Of a stretch of DNA of 64,000 nt, positions 1 through 13,440 are shown piece by piece. The DNA is from Rosa chinensis (taxonomy: Eukaryota; Streptophyta; Magnoliopsida; Rosales; Rosaceae): positions 62,001-126,000 of the forward strand of contig NW_020126819.1 of assembly GCF_002994745.2 (NCBI RefSeq), written 5' to 3'. The notes below the pieces were generated by a model. The model made no database searches. It worked only from the letters and a program-made list of their open reading frames with translations, and was not told where the DNA came from. Both the position numbers and the translations under genes were made by a program. Each line of letters starts with the position of its first letter. The stretch's first letter is position 1.

Positions 1-362
1 CCTCTAGGAGGGGTAATAACTTGCACCTTCTTGAAAGTTTCCAGGATAGCTTGGTCACTTTCATCCTTCTTAGATTGGGCAAACCTGCGTGGGAAGGGCA
101 GCAAGAAGAAGAAGGGTTAGCATAACGAATTTGAAAGTTAGAATACTACCTTAACTTCCGGTTTTGCCTTTAATGGTGAGGACGCCTTGGTCTCTTCCTT
201 GGACGTTGCAGGTCCTTCTCAATACCCAACTTGGTGGGTTCTTGGTCTTCCTCAATTTCTATGCTCACTTGGGCCTTCTTGGGTTGCTTGGGTTGATCCA
301 CAAATGGTCTTCCACTCCTTGTAGTCACAACTGATGCATTCTCCACTTACCCTTAGGGTTAG
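1..362 (-). pseudogene. gag: gag fragment of an Athila-like element, truncated and frameshifted
   Basis: The minus strand matches the C-terminal part of gag just upstream of protease, as seen intact at 59452-59820 in element C. The same stretches for a Thr/Ser-rich linker and the LPLLEAIKQV region are recognisable. Several one- or two-base losses relative to element C break the frame, and no long reading frame survives. The left end runs off the window. The right end is cut at 362 by insertion of an LTR (element M); 358-362 (gttag) is the presumed target-site copy. It is a relic with no expected function. Confidence 0.8.
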
Positions 363-2546
363 TGATGCAGCTAAAAGCAGCGCTATTTAACCCTGAAATG
401 TCATTAGTAGTACGTAAATAGGGATCGTTATTCCGGGGATTGAGGGTACACACGAAAAGGGGGGATTTTGTTTTTGGTTTTCGAAAATAAAACTAAGTTA
501 ACAAAACAATTAAAATGCAAAAACATAAAAATACGAATGGAATGAGAGAAAAAGATCAAATGAAACATATGATTAAAATTGACTCAAACCCTAATATTGT
601 TCATCTAAGTCATGAGAAAGGAGTTGATCATGTGAAACATTCGAAAGCAAATGAATTCCCATTTTTTACTTTTCAATGCTAATTAACCTAAGCGAAAGCA
701 CCTAGATTTCCTATCAAACATGCAATCAAACCCTAGAAAGCTAGTCAATCATGTCATGTTTAACGCATTACACATAGAGAAAGGCTATCAACTCAAGTGT
801 ACAAGTTAGTATGGAAAAGTCCACCTAATTGCAATCCTCGTTAATTAAATTCGATCTTTGTACAAAACCTTTACTACTTTGATTCAAGTTTACACAAAAC
901 GAAAAGTCGATTTCATGTTCTTAAACCTAGCACCAATATCGAAACCCTAAGTGTTTGCAACCACATAAGATTAAAATACAAAAGTTATCTATAACGCAAA
1001 TTTAATTAAACAAACCCACATAAGCAACTCTCGAATCACAATAATATGAATCTGAAAATTCTCAATTAATCATAAAAATTCCAGAAATTAATATTTGTTC
1101 AAACACATATGTCAACTAGTTCATAACCAACGAAATTCAAAGCAAAGGTTACAAAGGAGAATCGGATTACACCGTGAGATGGGGATGGTGATGAACGATT
1201 GATGTGGTGGTCTCTTGAATCTCGAAAGCAAGCTTCAAGGTTGGAGATGGATGATGGATGCTCACGGCTATGCTTCTTCTCCCTTGGCCTTGCTTGAACT
1301 CGTGGAGATGACTAGAGGATGGAGAAACTCACGGCTATGCTAAGAAGATTTTCTGATTTTTTTCTAAAGTGTAAATTGTATGGGGGAGAGGAACCCTTGA
1401 CGTTGAGAAAAGGGGAGAATATATAGGGGCACAGCTAGGGTTCTCCAAGCAATCAGAAATTTCCACATCACTTCAACCAATGGTATGATGCCAAGTAAGC
1501 CTTGGTGTGTCATCTAACAATCAAAACTCTCCAAATTAATTCCCTAAATTCCTTTAATATATATCCTTGCCGAAATTATATAAGGATTTTCTGATTTTCT
1601 TCATTAATTTCGGCCAAGAATATCTTAGGAGAGAGTAATTGCCGAAATTCCATAAATAAATTCTGGTTTGCTTCACCAATTTCGGCCACAAATATCCTTG
1701 GGAAAGTAATTGCCGAAATTGCCATAAATAAATGCTGATTTGCTTCACCATTTTCGGCCAAAAATCACATTTAAATCTTCCAAGAATATCTCTTTGCCCT
1801 TAAAAATCTCCCTTGAATTACTCCAATCAAAATCTTCAATTATATTTTCAGATTTTCATGTTGCCTCCTCCTTTTCCTCTTTGTATTTTACGGCAAACAC
1901 ATATATATTCTCCAAAAATATCTCTCATGTGTCACAAACCCTAATTTCCATGGGCCTTTATCCATTTGCCGAAATCCATAACCTCTTGAGAGTTCTTGGG
2001 CCTTTGTGCGTCACCTTCAAGCCATGTCATCTTCTAATGTCTTCAAGAAGCTTCTTTCAATGCCATGACACTTCATTTTTCTGCTTTCCTTTCTTGGTTG
2101 ACTCAAGAGTCTTGTTTTGGCAGGGTTTCCTCTTCTGGACAAGGTTTCCTGGTTGAAACAGGATTTCCTGGTTGAACCAGGAAAACTTCATTTCTTCTTT
2201 TAGCTTATTTATGCAGCCCTTTGTATCTCATTTTGTCTCCTTCCAACATTGACGAGCTCCTCTTTCCATTTGTGAGTTCATTTCCACTTTTAGCTCCGAG
2301 GTCCTGAAAATAGAAACTAGTAAGAAAAATAGAAACTTTCCTAAAATGAAAAATGGCAACTTTCCTAAACTGAAAATGGAAACTTTCCAAAAATGAAAAA
2401 TAGAAACTACAAAATAGAAACTTTCTACAAATAGGAACTTTCCCAATCGAAGAATGGAAACTTTCCTAAACAGAGTTTTATTAAGGAAATAACGCAGAAA
2501 ATGTAGGGAACTGCAGTTAAAACGTCGCATTAAAATGCTCCTATCA
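363..2546 (-). repeat. 3' LTR of element M (minus orientation)
   Basis: The LTR begins TGATGCAGC on the plus strand and ends GCTCCTATCA. It is followed directly by the polypurine-tract complement AATTCCCCCACACTT, so it is the 3' LTR of a minus-strand element. Its U3 half is nearly the reverse complement of the element A LTRs (for example 1559-2160 against 26040-26640), so M belongs to the A subfamily. It lacks about 120 bp present in A near the U5 end, just after the conserved GATTGAGGGTACAC. It contains the ~72-bp triplicated repeat described for A. Open frames here (such as 1740-2156) are antisense to the LTR and not credible genes. Confidence 0.85.
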
Positions 2547-2912
2547 AATTCCCCCACACTTAGCTTTTGCTAGTCCCTTAGCAAAATCACACAAAGAGAC
2601 ACACTAAGACTCAACGAAAATTTAAAGACTCAACCAAACGAAAATTCTATTGCCCTTCAACTTTTGTCTCAGCAATCTCTTACTTTCACAACACCAAGAT
2701 TAGCACTTAACCAAGAGTCAATGTTTAAGCATTCGAGAGTTAATTGAACACATAATTTACACATACACAAGTAGGACTTGGTTTTAACAATGGTGATGGG
2801 TTCTATCAAGCATGTTTCAAACAAGTTTGATTCAATCCTCACAAGGCATATCCACTCTTTCTTCTCTCAGAATTCAAGGCAATGCTTAAAAGCTTATACA
2901 CTCAAGTATATG
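2547..2912 (-). other. polypurine tract and start of the 3' noncoding region of element M
   Basis: Positions 2547-2561 are the PPT complement. The rest matches the LTR-proximal 366 bp of the 3' noncoding region found in J, K, E, C, A and B. It is cut at 2912 by insertion of LTR N; 2908-2912 (atatg) is the likely left target-site copy. The remainder of element M is not seen in this window. Confidence 0.75.
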
Positions 2913-4377
2913 TGTGATGCGGCTGAAATAGCCTCACAATTTAACCCTGCAAAATGTAGTTGTCAGTATAGGATAAGCAGGGATCGTTCAGTCGGGGATT
3001 GTAGGGTACACCTACACAAAAAGGTCAATTAACAAATAAAGATAAAATGGGGGTTTTGAAATTTGGTTCCTAATCTACTTAAAATAAAAACAAACAAATA
3101 AACTATATACAATGATCGACTTCCCTAACCTAGACCAATACCACTCGGAAATTACTAAGTGTAAAACAGAAATTCATTTCAACATGCTACAAAAAGTGCC
3201 CACCTTAAATGCCTAGATAAGCCAAAATGAAAAGCCTCAGCGGATCAATCCATTTATCTGATTCGTTCTAATGTAGGTTTGGATCGGAAAAGTCCTTACC
3301 AAGCCTAATACTACTAAATTTCGAAAACACTCAGCGTAATTCTCTTAACTAGTAGTATTATCTAACCCTCGAATCAACTCACACGTGCAAATTAACCATT
3401 ACACATAGAATTTACACGTAATTTCCAGAATCATTTAATCATTAAAGCATGATTTTTACCACCCGTTAGAACTAATTACTACTTGTTTAACTCAGCGCCT
3501 TAACAATAACAATTACTCTTGGCAAATTAAGCCAACATACAAGAACTCTCACCGTTATTCTAGCATGCAAACTTATGAACCTAACTCTGAAAATTACCTA
3601 AACACGTAAAAGGGCACGAGATTGTAACATGCATCATAAAAGAATTCTTGAAATTAACTCAATAATAAACTGAAAATCTCAAAAATATTAATAAAAATAT
3701 TCTGAAAATTTTATGTCTCCAATTACACAACTCGCAAATTGAAACAAACAAAACCGAAACAAAAATTATAAGTAGAGTCATAGTTACACTTTGAAGCTTT
3801 CCTCAGCGGCTTAGCCACAAGGTGATGAACTTGTCTCTGCTATGGTGGTGGAGCGTCCTTGACTCAGCGCCTAAGAGCTTTGTAGATTGATGGATGGATG
3901 GTGTCACGGTCTTGTAAGATATGGAGGTTGAGGAGTGAATTGGGTAGTCTTGGAATGATCTTGGCTGGGAAGTGATAGGCAATGAATTATCTTGGTCAAG
4001 AAGTGATCTTGGCTGGGAAGTGATGCAAATTATGTTCTGGATGTTGCCTATTTATAGGGGAGCATTGGTTGGCTTTTCCAGCTGAAACGTCTCCTTTATG
4101 GCCTTAAATCCTCTCATAATGGGGCAATTCCTTTAAATTCCAAGCTGAAACGTTTTTCTCTTATTTATTTTTCAGCTGAAACATCTTTCTCTTTTATTCC
4201 TCAACTGAAACGTCTTTTCGCTTTATTTCCCTTCTTCATTGCTTGGTCAACCTGATTTAATAAAGGGCAGAAAATTAAATTCTTTTAGAGAAAATAAAAG
4301 AATTAAAACAATTTAATTTCAGAAAATACTCCCATAATTCTATCTTAAGGCCCACAGATTTGCATGACGGTGAGGAA
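2913..4377 (-). repeat. LTR N, a divergent subfamily, truncated on the U3 side
   Basis: Begins TGATGCGGC and shares with the other LTRs only the U5-end signature (a TTTAACCC block, GGGATCGTTC, then a GGGGATTG block near 2990-3010). The rest is unlike them, so this is a distinct LTR family of the same group. A TATA-like CTATTTATAG at 4048-4057 reads as a minus-strand promoter. The U3 end is missing because the LTR of element J starts at 4378. Confidence 0.7.
4048..4057 (-). promoter_or_regulatory. TATA-like box in LTR N
   Basis: On the minus strand this reads CTATAAATAG. It lies between the U3 and U5 sides of the LTR, with an ATTGG (CCAAT-type) element just upstream in transcription order. 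The start site would lie about 25-35 bp to the left, near 4020. This rests on motif and position only. Confidence 0.5.
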
Positions 4378-6566
4378 TGATACGCTCAAAGCAAGCATAT
4401 AATTTAACCCTAGAAATATCATTAGTAGTATAAGCAAAGGGATCGTTCTATTCCGGGGATTGAGGGTACACCTGTCAATGTAGGACAATATAAACAATTA
4501 AAATAAAACAAAGTATATTTTACATATATAACACAATTTACGATTTAGGGGGGTTTTAGGTTTTGGTTTTCGAAAATTAAAAAAAGAATAAAACTAAGTA
4601 TAAACAAAAACACAAATACAAGAATGATATGTAAGAAACAAAGATTAAAACCGATTTCATGATTAAATTCGAATACAAACCTACATTGTTCTTCCAAGTC
4701 ATGTGAAAGGAGTTGATCATGTGAAACATTCGAAAGCAAACGATTTCCCATATTTTACTTTTCAATGCTAATTAATCTAAGTGAAAGCACATAGACTAAT
4801 CCTATCAAACATGTAATCAAACCCTAGAAAGCTAGTCAATCATACATGTTCAACGCAAGAAGTTCAAGGAAAGGCTATCAACTCAAGTGCACAACTTAGT
4901 ATGAATAAGTTCACCTAATTGCAATCCTCTTCAATTGAATTCGATTTTTGTCCAAAACCTTTACTACTTTGATTCAAGTTTACACAAAACGAAAAGTCGA
5001 TTTCATGTTCTTAAATCTAGCACCATTCATATCAAAACCCTAAGTGTTTCGAACCACATAAGATTAAAATACAAAAGTTATCTATAAAGCAAACTCAATC
5101 GAACAATCACACATAAGCAACTTTGGAATCACAACATAGAAATCGAAAATCCTTAATCAATCATAAATTTTCAGAATATAAACCTTGTTCAAACATAAAC
5201 GTTAACTAGAACAACATCCAACGAAATCAAACAAGGAGAATCAAAAGTGATTACAAGAAAGAAGGTTGAATTACACCGTGAATGGAGAGATGGATGAATA
5301 ACTCGAATGATGAACTAATGAAACTCGAAAGCAAGCTTCAAAGTACACGGCTTCAAGGTGGAATGGATGATGATGCTCACGGCCTAAGCTTGCTTCTTCC
5401 TTCCTTGCTTGAAAACGCCAAAAGTTGCACTAGAGAATGGAGAGAGCTTCCGCGCGTAGAGAGAATTTTCTGAATTGTAAAGTGGTTCTTGGAGACGTCT
5501 AGGGTGCTTGTATATATAGGGAACGGCAATGCTTGGCTCCAAGCCGTGATTTTCTGATTTATTTCTCAAGGAATTAAATTAATAATTCCACATGCCTTCC
5601 ACCAATGAGAAATTGCCAAGTAAGCCCTAGTGTGTCATCCAACCAATCATAAAACTCCAAGAAGATACCCTAATATATTCTTGCCGAAATTCCTTGAATA
5701 TTTTCTGATTTTCTTCTTGATATTTCGGCCAAAACATGCTTAGGGTTTCTAGGAATGAACCTAGACGCAATTTGGTCTCTTTCTTGATTTCTTTCCTTAA
5801 ACTCCACCCTAGAAAATCTCTTGCGTAATCTTTGATTCTTCCCTTGATTTTTCACGCCACTTTTGCCTCCTCCTTTTGATTTTCACGGCAATGCAACCCT
5901 AGGGTTTCCTCCATGCGTCACAAACCCTAATTCCATGGGCTTTTGATGGGCCTTGATCCATTTTGCCGAAAATCCATAGAGTTCTTGGGCCTCGTTGCTT
6001 CAACTTCAAGTCTTCTCATCTTCCAACGCAAAACTCATTATTTTTCCATTTCTTTTTCATGGTTGCGTTGGAAACTTGCTCGGGAAGCCTTCCTCCATTT
6101 CGCAGGGTTTCCTAGTTGGATTAGGAAAGCTTATTTCTTCATTTCTGCTCAAATGTGTGGCCCAATTCTTCTCATATTTGTTCGTCTTGACGTTCGCAAG
6201 CTCCTCTTTCCATTCGTGCGTTCATTTCCACTTTTTAGCTCGGAGGTCCTGAAAATAGAAACTAATATGAAAAATGGAAACTTACCTAATTTGAAAAATA
6301 GAAACTTTCTAAAATGAGAAATGGAAAGTTTCTAAAAATGAAAAATAGAAACTTACTAAAAATGAAAAATAGAAACTTTCCAGAAATGAGAAATGAGAAA
6401 TGAGAAATGAGAAATGAGAAATGAAGACAAAAATGGAAACTTTCTACAATAAGGAACTTTCCCAATCAAAGAATGGAAACTTTCCCAAACAGGGATTTTT
6501 CAAGGAAATGGCGCAGAAAAATGTAGGGAAATGCAGTTAAAACGTCGCATTAAAATGCTCCTATCA
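4378..6566 (-). repeat. 3' LTR of element J
   Basis: Runs from TGATACGCTC to GCTCCTATCA and is followed by the PPT complement. It is very close to the K LTRs (9063-11206 and 20403-22558) through most of its length, and is inserted in LTR N (left flank 4373-4377, aggaa). The U3 end carries an AAATGAG-type heptamer array at 6383-6424 and a longer series of GAAACTTTC units at about 6255-6500. A minus-strand TATA-like tract lies near 5510-5520. Confidence 0.85.
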
Positions 6567-8806
6567 AATTCCCCACACTTAGCTTTTGCTAGTCCCTTAG
6601 CAAAATCACAACACAGACACGACTACGACTCAACAAAAATTAAAGACTCGACACATAACAGACTCTATTGCCCTTTAACTATTTGTCTCAGCAATCTCTT
6701 ACTTTCACAACACCAAGATTAGCACTTCACCAAGAATCAATGTTTAGGCATTCGAGAGTTAATTAAAACACATAATTTACATATACACAAGTAGGACTTG
6801 GTTGGAACAATGGTGATGGTTTCTGTTAAGCATGTTTCAAACAAGTATGATTCAAATCCTCACAAGTATATCCACTCTTTCTTCTCTCAGATCATGGCAA
6901 TGCTTAAAAGCTTATACACTCAAGTATATGTGAAAGATAGCAAGTGTATCACATAATGCAAGAAACGAAAGCACATGTATAATTTTCTTTAAAGATCTCA
7001 TGAAGATATCAACTACTTGCACAGATGGACCCAAGCCATAGGTTCAACTCTTGTAACTCATCTCCACATCAAGGGCTGTCCCATCTTAAGGATCAAGAAG
7101 GTCTTATCAAAGGTTGTAATGGGGCCATGGCTCAAGGTTTAAAGAAACGAAGGGTAAGGAATTTAACAAAGTGTCCTAAAAACCTAGCAGAGCTCATGTA
7201 AATGTAGAGAGACTTCTAGAAATCCACCAAGTATGCAAAAACGTCACTATCCCATGGGGGTGTTATAAAGGGCCTAATGTCTTCATGTTGGGCCCAAACT
7301 TCACTCTAAACTTCCTTTGGTTACTAATGAGTTGGACAAAGGCCAAATTTTTCTGTAATGGGCCTTCAATCAAAGTAAACTCCAAACTCACCAAGTATGG
7401 GGGACTAAAATCCATAGATATTTCATCTTTTTCTTTCTTTTTGTTTTCTAGCCGTACACTTTTTCTTTTTCACTTTCTTTTTCTCGGCTTTTTCATACAT
7501 TTTTCTCTTATGGACAAGTCTACCCCCACACTTGAGCTTTCACCTCTTCTTATTCTTCATTATGGACGCCAAAAATCTTCAAGTAAAGTCTCAGTTTAGC
7601 TCCACTAAGTTCTTAGAACAAAGGGTAGGGTTATAGCTATACTAAGGTTTAGGTTAAAGATTTTTAAGGGTGATGAAAGAAAAGGCTTAACGTAGGCTCA
7701 AAGGGGTTTATCTAAGGGAGTCCCACGACGGGCACAATTAGGGACACAGGTTTATATGGCAATGGTGGTAATTCCTAGGGTGCCTCTATCCTTTCCAGAA
7801 TCAGGGCCATGTATTGATATAACGTCTCAACAAGCACAAGAGTGAATTCTAGCATTCTCTAGTCCATCAAACTTAATCTATGGCAAGTAGTCAATCAAAT
7901 GAAAGAATAATGAGATCATCAAAACATCGCCAAGAAAATAAGAATATATTTTCATTTCACTCCAAGAAAAAGGGACATGGCTCAATATCTCACATGGGTT
8001 TTATGAATCAAAACTCATCTTAACATGCTCATATTCTGTACCAAAGTCACGAAATCCATATCCACTACAAGGCACACATTTTTCATATATCTCAATTAAC
8101 CAAAGAATACCATTTTAAAGTCATCTCAATTTTGTGATCTCTTTTAGTCATAATTTCAGAGATATAGAATCATCCTAGACAGTTGAAAGGGCATCCTAAG
8201 ACTCAAAACAAAATAACACAAGATAAAGACTCAATAGACGTTAACTAGGACTAGGGTTATTTCCTTTCTCCTTTCGGTAACTCCTTTGGGATGTGACCAG
8301 GTAAGGAAGGGAACGATTTTGGCGGAGCTCAGCTCACTTGTTTAGCAGGGGACGAGACCCTTTGCTAGCACTTCTCGTATCCAAACCAAACCTAGACATC
8401 ACACCTTAATAGATGCGCCTACGATGAAGAAATTTTTCACCCAAAACATGACTCAATGACTCAATAAAGCAACGAAATTTTGTTGATTTTTGACATTTTT
8501 CGATTTTTTTGTATTTTTCAATATATATGACTCAAGACAAAAGTGTAAATCCCTTCCCCCACACTTAAATATTGCATTGTCCTCAATGTAATCAATCATA
8601 AGCATGCAATGAACAAATAAGCATAAAGGATAGAGATTTACGAAAATGTCTACTAAGTTCAAAAAGAAAACATGAAAAGAAAGAGAAATAGGGAAGGAGA
8701 AATCAAATCTGCGTGTGTAGACTCCTTCACAGCTACTTCTGAATTGGGTTGCCTCCCAAGCAGCGCTTAATGTTTATAGTCTTTCAGCCTAGACTTGTAC
8801 CTCCAA
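6567..8806 (-). other. 3' noncoding region of element J, with three PPT-like motifs
   Basis: About 2.2 kb between INT and the 3' LTR, with no credible gene. It holds the PPT next to the LTR (6567-6580) and two further copies of the CCCCCACACTT motif at 7523-7533 and 8556-8566. Around 8281-8430 it carries the leader-derived module also seen 5' of gag in element K. It aligns closely with 11207-13440, 36723-38964 and the split region of element C, with small indels. Confidence 0.8.
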
Positions 8807-9062
8807 TTAATCCTCATGTTGTGGAGCGTTTTGGAGGGGTACATCCTCCACTTCATCCTCCACAAACGTCTCATAGTATGGCTTGAGGCGATGGCCATTC
8901 ACTTTGAACTCGTTACCTGTTTGTTCACTCTTTATCTGCACAGCTCCATGAGGAAACACATGAGTAATAACAAAAGGTCCAATCCAACGAGAACGAAGTT
9001 TACCTGGAAAGAGTTTAAGACGAGAATGGAATAAAAGAACTTTCTGTCCCACAATAAAATCT
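8807..9062 (-). pseudogene. pol: integrase C-terminal fragment of element J
   Basis: About 82 codons of the integrase C terminus read on the minus strand. They include the GPY/F-type core ([12 protein letters not shown]) and the final [10 protein letters not shown] block, ending at a stop near 8807. They match the C terminus of the K, E and C integrases almost residue for residue. The upstream part, which would carry the catalytic core, is missing because the LTR of element K begins at 9063. It cannot be functional alone. Confidence 0.85.
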
Positions 9063-11206
9063 TGATACGCTCAAAGCAAGCATATAATTTAACCCTAGAA
9101 ATATCATTAGTAGTATAAGCAAGTAGGGATCGTTCTATTCCGGGGATTGAGGGTACACCTGTCAATGTAGGACAATATAAACAATTAAAATAAAACAAAG
9201 TATAATATTTACATAATATAAACACAATTTACGATTAGGGGGGTTTTAGGTTTTGGTTTTCGAAAATTAAAAGAAAGAATAAAACTAAGTATAAACAAAA
9301 ACACAAATACAAGAATGATATGTAAGAAACAAAGATTAAAACCGATTTCATGATTAAATTCGAATACAAACCTATATTGTTCTTCCAAGTCATGTGAAAG
9401 GAGTTGATCATGTGAAACATTCGAAAGCAAACGATTTCCCATATTTTACTTTTCAATGCTAATTAATCTAAATGAAAGCACATAGATTAATCCTATCAAA
9501 CATGTAATCAAACCCTAGAAAGCTAGTCAATCATACATGTTCAACGCAAGAAGTTCAAGGAAAGGCTATCAACTCAAGTGTACAACTTAGTATGAATAAG
9601 TTCACCTAATTGCAATCCTCTTCAATTGAATTCGATTTTTGTCCAAAACCTTTACTACTTTGATTCAAGTTTACACAAAACGAAAAGTCGATTTCATGTT
9701 CTTAAACCTAGCACCAATTATATCAAAACCCTAAGTGTTTCGAACCACATAAGATTAAAATACAAAAGTTATCTATAAAGCAAATCAATCGAACAATCAC
9801 ACATAAGCAACTTTGGAATCACAACATAGAAATCGAAAATCCTTAATCAATCATAAATTTTCAGAATATAAACCTTGTTCAAACATAAACGTTAACTAGA
9901 ACAACATCCAACGAAATCAAACAAGGAGAATCAAAAGTGATTACAAGAAAGAAGGTTGAATTACACCGTGAATGGAGAGATGGATGAATAACTCGAATGA
10001 TGAACTAATGAAACTCGAAAGCAAGCTTCAAAGTACACGGCTTCAAGGTGGAATGGATGATGATGCTCACGGCCTAAGCTTGCTTCTTCCTTCCTTGCTT
10101 GAAAACGCCAAAAGTTGCACTAGAGAATGGAGAGAGCTTCCGCGCGTAGAGAGAATTTTCTGAATTGTAAAGTGTGTTTGGAGACGTCTAGGGTGAGTGT
10201 ATATATAGGAACGGCATGTCTTGGCTTCCAAGCCGTGAGTTTTCTGATTTATTTACCAAGGAATAAATTAATAATTCCACATGCCTTCCACCAATGAGAA
10301 ATGCCAAGTAAGCCCTAGTGTGTCATCCAACCAATCATAAAACTCCAAGGAGATACCCTAATATATTCTTGCCGAATTCCTTGAATATTTCTGATTTTCT
10401 TCTGATATTTCGGCCAAAACATGCTTAGGGTTTCTAGGAATGAACCTAGACGCAATTTGGTCTCTTCCTTGATTTCTTTCCTTAAACTCCACCCTAGAAA
10501 ATCTCTTGCGTAATCTTTGATTCTTCCCTTGATTTTTCACGCCACTTTTGCCTCCTCCTTTTGATTTTCACGGCAATGCAACCCTAGGGTTTCCTCCATG
10601 CGTCACAAACCCTAATTCCATGGGCTTTTGATGGGCCTTGATCCATTTTGCCGAAAATCCATAGAGTTCTTGGGCCTCGTTGCTTCAACTTCAAGTCTTC
10701 TCATCTTCCAACGCAAAACTCATTATTTTTCCATTTCTTTTCATGGTTGCGTTGGAAACTTGCTCGGGAAGCCTTCCTCCATTTCGCAGGGTTTCCTAGT
10801 TGGATTAGGAAAGCTTATTTCTTCATTTCTGCTCAAATGTGTGCCCAATTCTTCTCATATTTGTTCGTCTGACGTTCGCAAGCTCCTCTTTCCATTCGTG
10901 CGTTCATTTCCACTTTTTAGCTCGGAGGTCCTGAAAATAGAAACTAATATGAAAAATGGAAACTTACCTAATTTGAAAAATAGAAACTTTCTAAAATGAA
11001 AAATAGAAACTTTCCAGAAATGAGAAATGAGAAATGAGAAATGAAAAATGAGAAATGAGAAATGAAGACAAAAATGGAAACTTTCTACAATAAGGAACTT
11101 TCCCAATCAAAGAATGGAACTTTCCCAAACAGGGATTTTTCAAGGAAATGGCGCAGAAAAATGTAGGGAAATGCAGTTAAAACGTCGCATTAAAATGCTC
11201 CTATCA
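9063..11206 (-). repeat. 3' LTR of element K
   Basis: Begins TGATACGCTC, ends CTCCTATCA, and is followed by the PPT complement at 11207-11221. It has many one-base losses in homopolymers relative to the right LTR (20403-22558). It carries the (GAGAAAT)n array at 11017-11067 with the same variant unit as the right LTR. The U5-terminal ~200 bp is closer to the element J LTR than to its own partner. Confidence 0.85.
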
Positions 11207-13440
11207 AATTCCCCCACACTTAGCTTTTGCTAGTCCCTTAGCAAAATCACAACACAAACACGACTACGACTCAACAAAAATTAAAGACTCGACACATAAA
11301 AGACTCTATTGCCCCTTAACTTTTGTCTCAGCAATCTCTTACTTTCACAACACCAAGATTAGCATTTCACCAAGAATCAATATTTAGGCATTCGAGAGTT
11401 AATTAAAACACATAAGTTACATATACACAAGTAGGACTTGGTTGGAACAATGGTGATGGTTTCTGTTAAGCATGTTTCAAACAAGTATGATTCAAATCCT
11501 CACAGGGTATATCCACTCTTTCTTCTCTCAGATCATGGCAATGCTTAAAAGCTTATACACTCAAGTATATGTGAAAGATCACATAATGTAAGAAACGAAA
11601 GCACATGTATAATTTTCTTTTAAAGATCTCATGAAAGATATCAACTACTTGCACAGATGGACCCAAGCCATAGGTTCAACTCTTGTAACTCATCTCCACA
11701 TCAAGGGCTGTCCCATCTTAAGGATCAAGAAGGTCTTATCAAGGTTGTAATGGGCCATGGCTCAAGGTTTAAAGAAATGAAGGGTAAGGAATTTAACAAA
11801 GTGTCCTAAAAACCTAGCAGAGCTCATGCAAATGTAGAGAGACTTCTAGAAATCCACCAAGTATGCAAAAACGTCACTATCCCATGGGGGCGTTATAAAG
11901 GGGCCTAATGTCTTCATGTTGGGCCCAAACTTCACTCTAAACTTCCTTTGGTTACTAATGAGTTGGGCAAAGGCCAAATTTTTCTGTAATGGGCCTTCAA
12001 TCAAAGTAAACTCCAAACTCATCAAGTATGGGGACTAAAATCCATAGATATATTTCTCTTTTTTCTTTCTTTCTTTTCTTAGCCGTACAATTTTTTTTTC
12101 TTTTCACTTTATTTTTCTCGGCTTTTTCATACATTTTTCTCTTATGGACAAGTCTACCCCCACACTTGAACTTTCACCTCTTCTTATCTTCATTGTTGAC
12201 GCCAAAAATCTTCAAGTAAAGTCTCAATTTAGCTCCACTAAGTTCTTAGAACAAAGGGTAGGGTTATAGCTATACTAAGGTTTAGGTTAAAGATTTTAAG
12301 GGTGATGAAAGAAAAGGCTTAACGTAGGCTCAAAGGGGTTATCTAGGGGAGTCCCACGACGGCACAATTAGGGACACAGGTTTATATGGCAATGGTGGTA
12401 GTTCCTAGGTGCCTCTATCCTTTCCAGAATCAGGGCCATGTATTGATATAACGTCTCAACAAGCACAAGAGTGAATTCTAGCATTCTCTAGTCCATCAAA
12501 CTTAATCTATGGCAAGCAATCAATCAAATGAAAGAATAATGAGATCATCAAAACATCGCCAAGAAAATAAGAATATATATTTCATTTATCACTCCAAGAA
12601 AAAGGGACATGGCTCAAATATCTCACATGGGTTTTTATGAATCAAAACTCATCCTAACATGCATCATATTCTGTACCAAAGTCACGAAATCCATATCCAC
12701 TACATGGCACACATTTTCATATATCTCAATTAACCAAAGAATACCATTTTAAAGTCATCTCAATTTTGTGATTCTCTTTTAGTCGTAATTTCAGAGATAT
12801 AGAATCATCCTAGACAGTTGAAAGGGCATCCTAAGACTCAAAACAAAATAACACAAGATAAAGACTCAATAGACGTTAACTAAGGACTAGGGTTATTTCC
12901 TTTCTCCTTTCGGTAACTCCTTTGGGATGTGACCAGGTAAGGAAGGGAACGATTTTGGCGGAGCTCAGCTCACTTGTTTAGCGAGGGACGAGACCCTTTG
13001 CTAGCACTTCTCGTATCCAAACCAAACCTAGACATCACACCTTAATAGATGCGCCTACGATGAAGAAATTATTTCACCCAAAACATGACTCAATGACTCC
13101 ATAAAGCAACGAAATTTTGTTGATTTTTGACATTTTTCGATTTTTTGTATTTTTCAATATATATGACTCAAGACAAAAGTGTAAATCCCTTCCCCCACAC
13201 TTAAATATTGCATTGTCCTCAATGTAATCAATCATAAGCATGCAATGAACAAATAAGCATAAAGGATAGAGATTTACGAAAATGTCTACTAAGTTCAAAA
13301 GAAAACATGAAAAGAAAGAGAAATAGGGAAGGAGAAATCAAATCTGCGTGTGTAGACTCCTTCACAGCTACTTCTGAATTGGGTTGCCTCCCAAGCAGCG
13401 CTTAATGTTATAGTCTTTCAGCCTAGACTAGTACCTCCAA
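11207..13440 (-). other. 3' noncoding region of element K
   Basis: About 2.2 kb with no supportable gene, in the place where Athila elements often carry an env-like frame. It contains three PPT-like motifs (11211-11221, 12157-12167, 13192-13202) and a long A/G-rich tract on the element strand beside the central one (about 12050-12145). The leader-derived module has its core at 12957-13020. The block is conserved in J, E and, without the module, in A, B and C. Confidence 0.8.

Noticed and set aside
1740..2156. 138-codon open frame
   Set aside because: It is antisense within LTR M; the same frame recurs only as copies in the A LTRs, has no start context or domain, and is Phe/Ser-rich translation of repeat DNA.
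5282..5473. 63-codon frame identical in three places (also 9972 and 21313)
   Set aside because: Identity follows from LTR copying. It is antisense to the element transcript and has no recognisable domain.
5943..6317. 124-codon frame repeated at 10628 and 21976
   Set aside because: Antisense LTR sequence; repeated because the LTR is repeated, and frameshifted in other copies.
6383..6424. Short regular repeats considered as a CRISPR array
   Set aside because: Seven-base units with no spacers, in plant LTR DNA.
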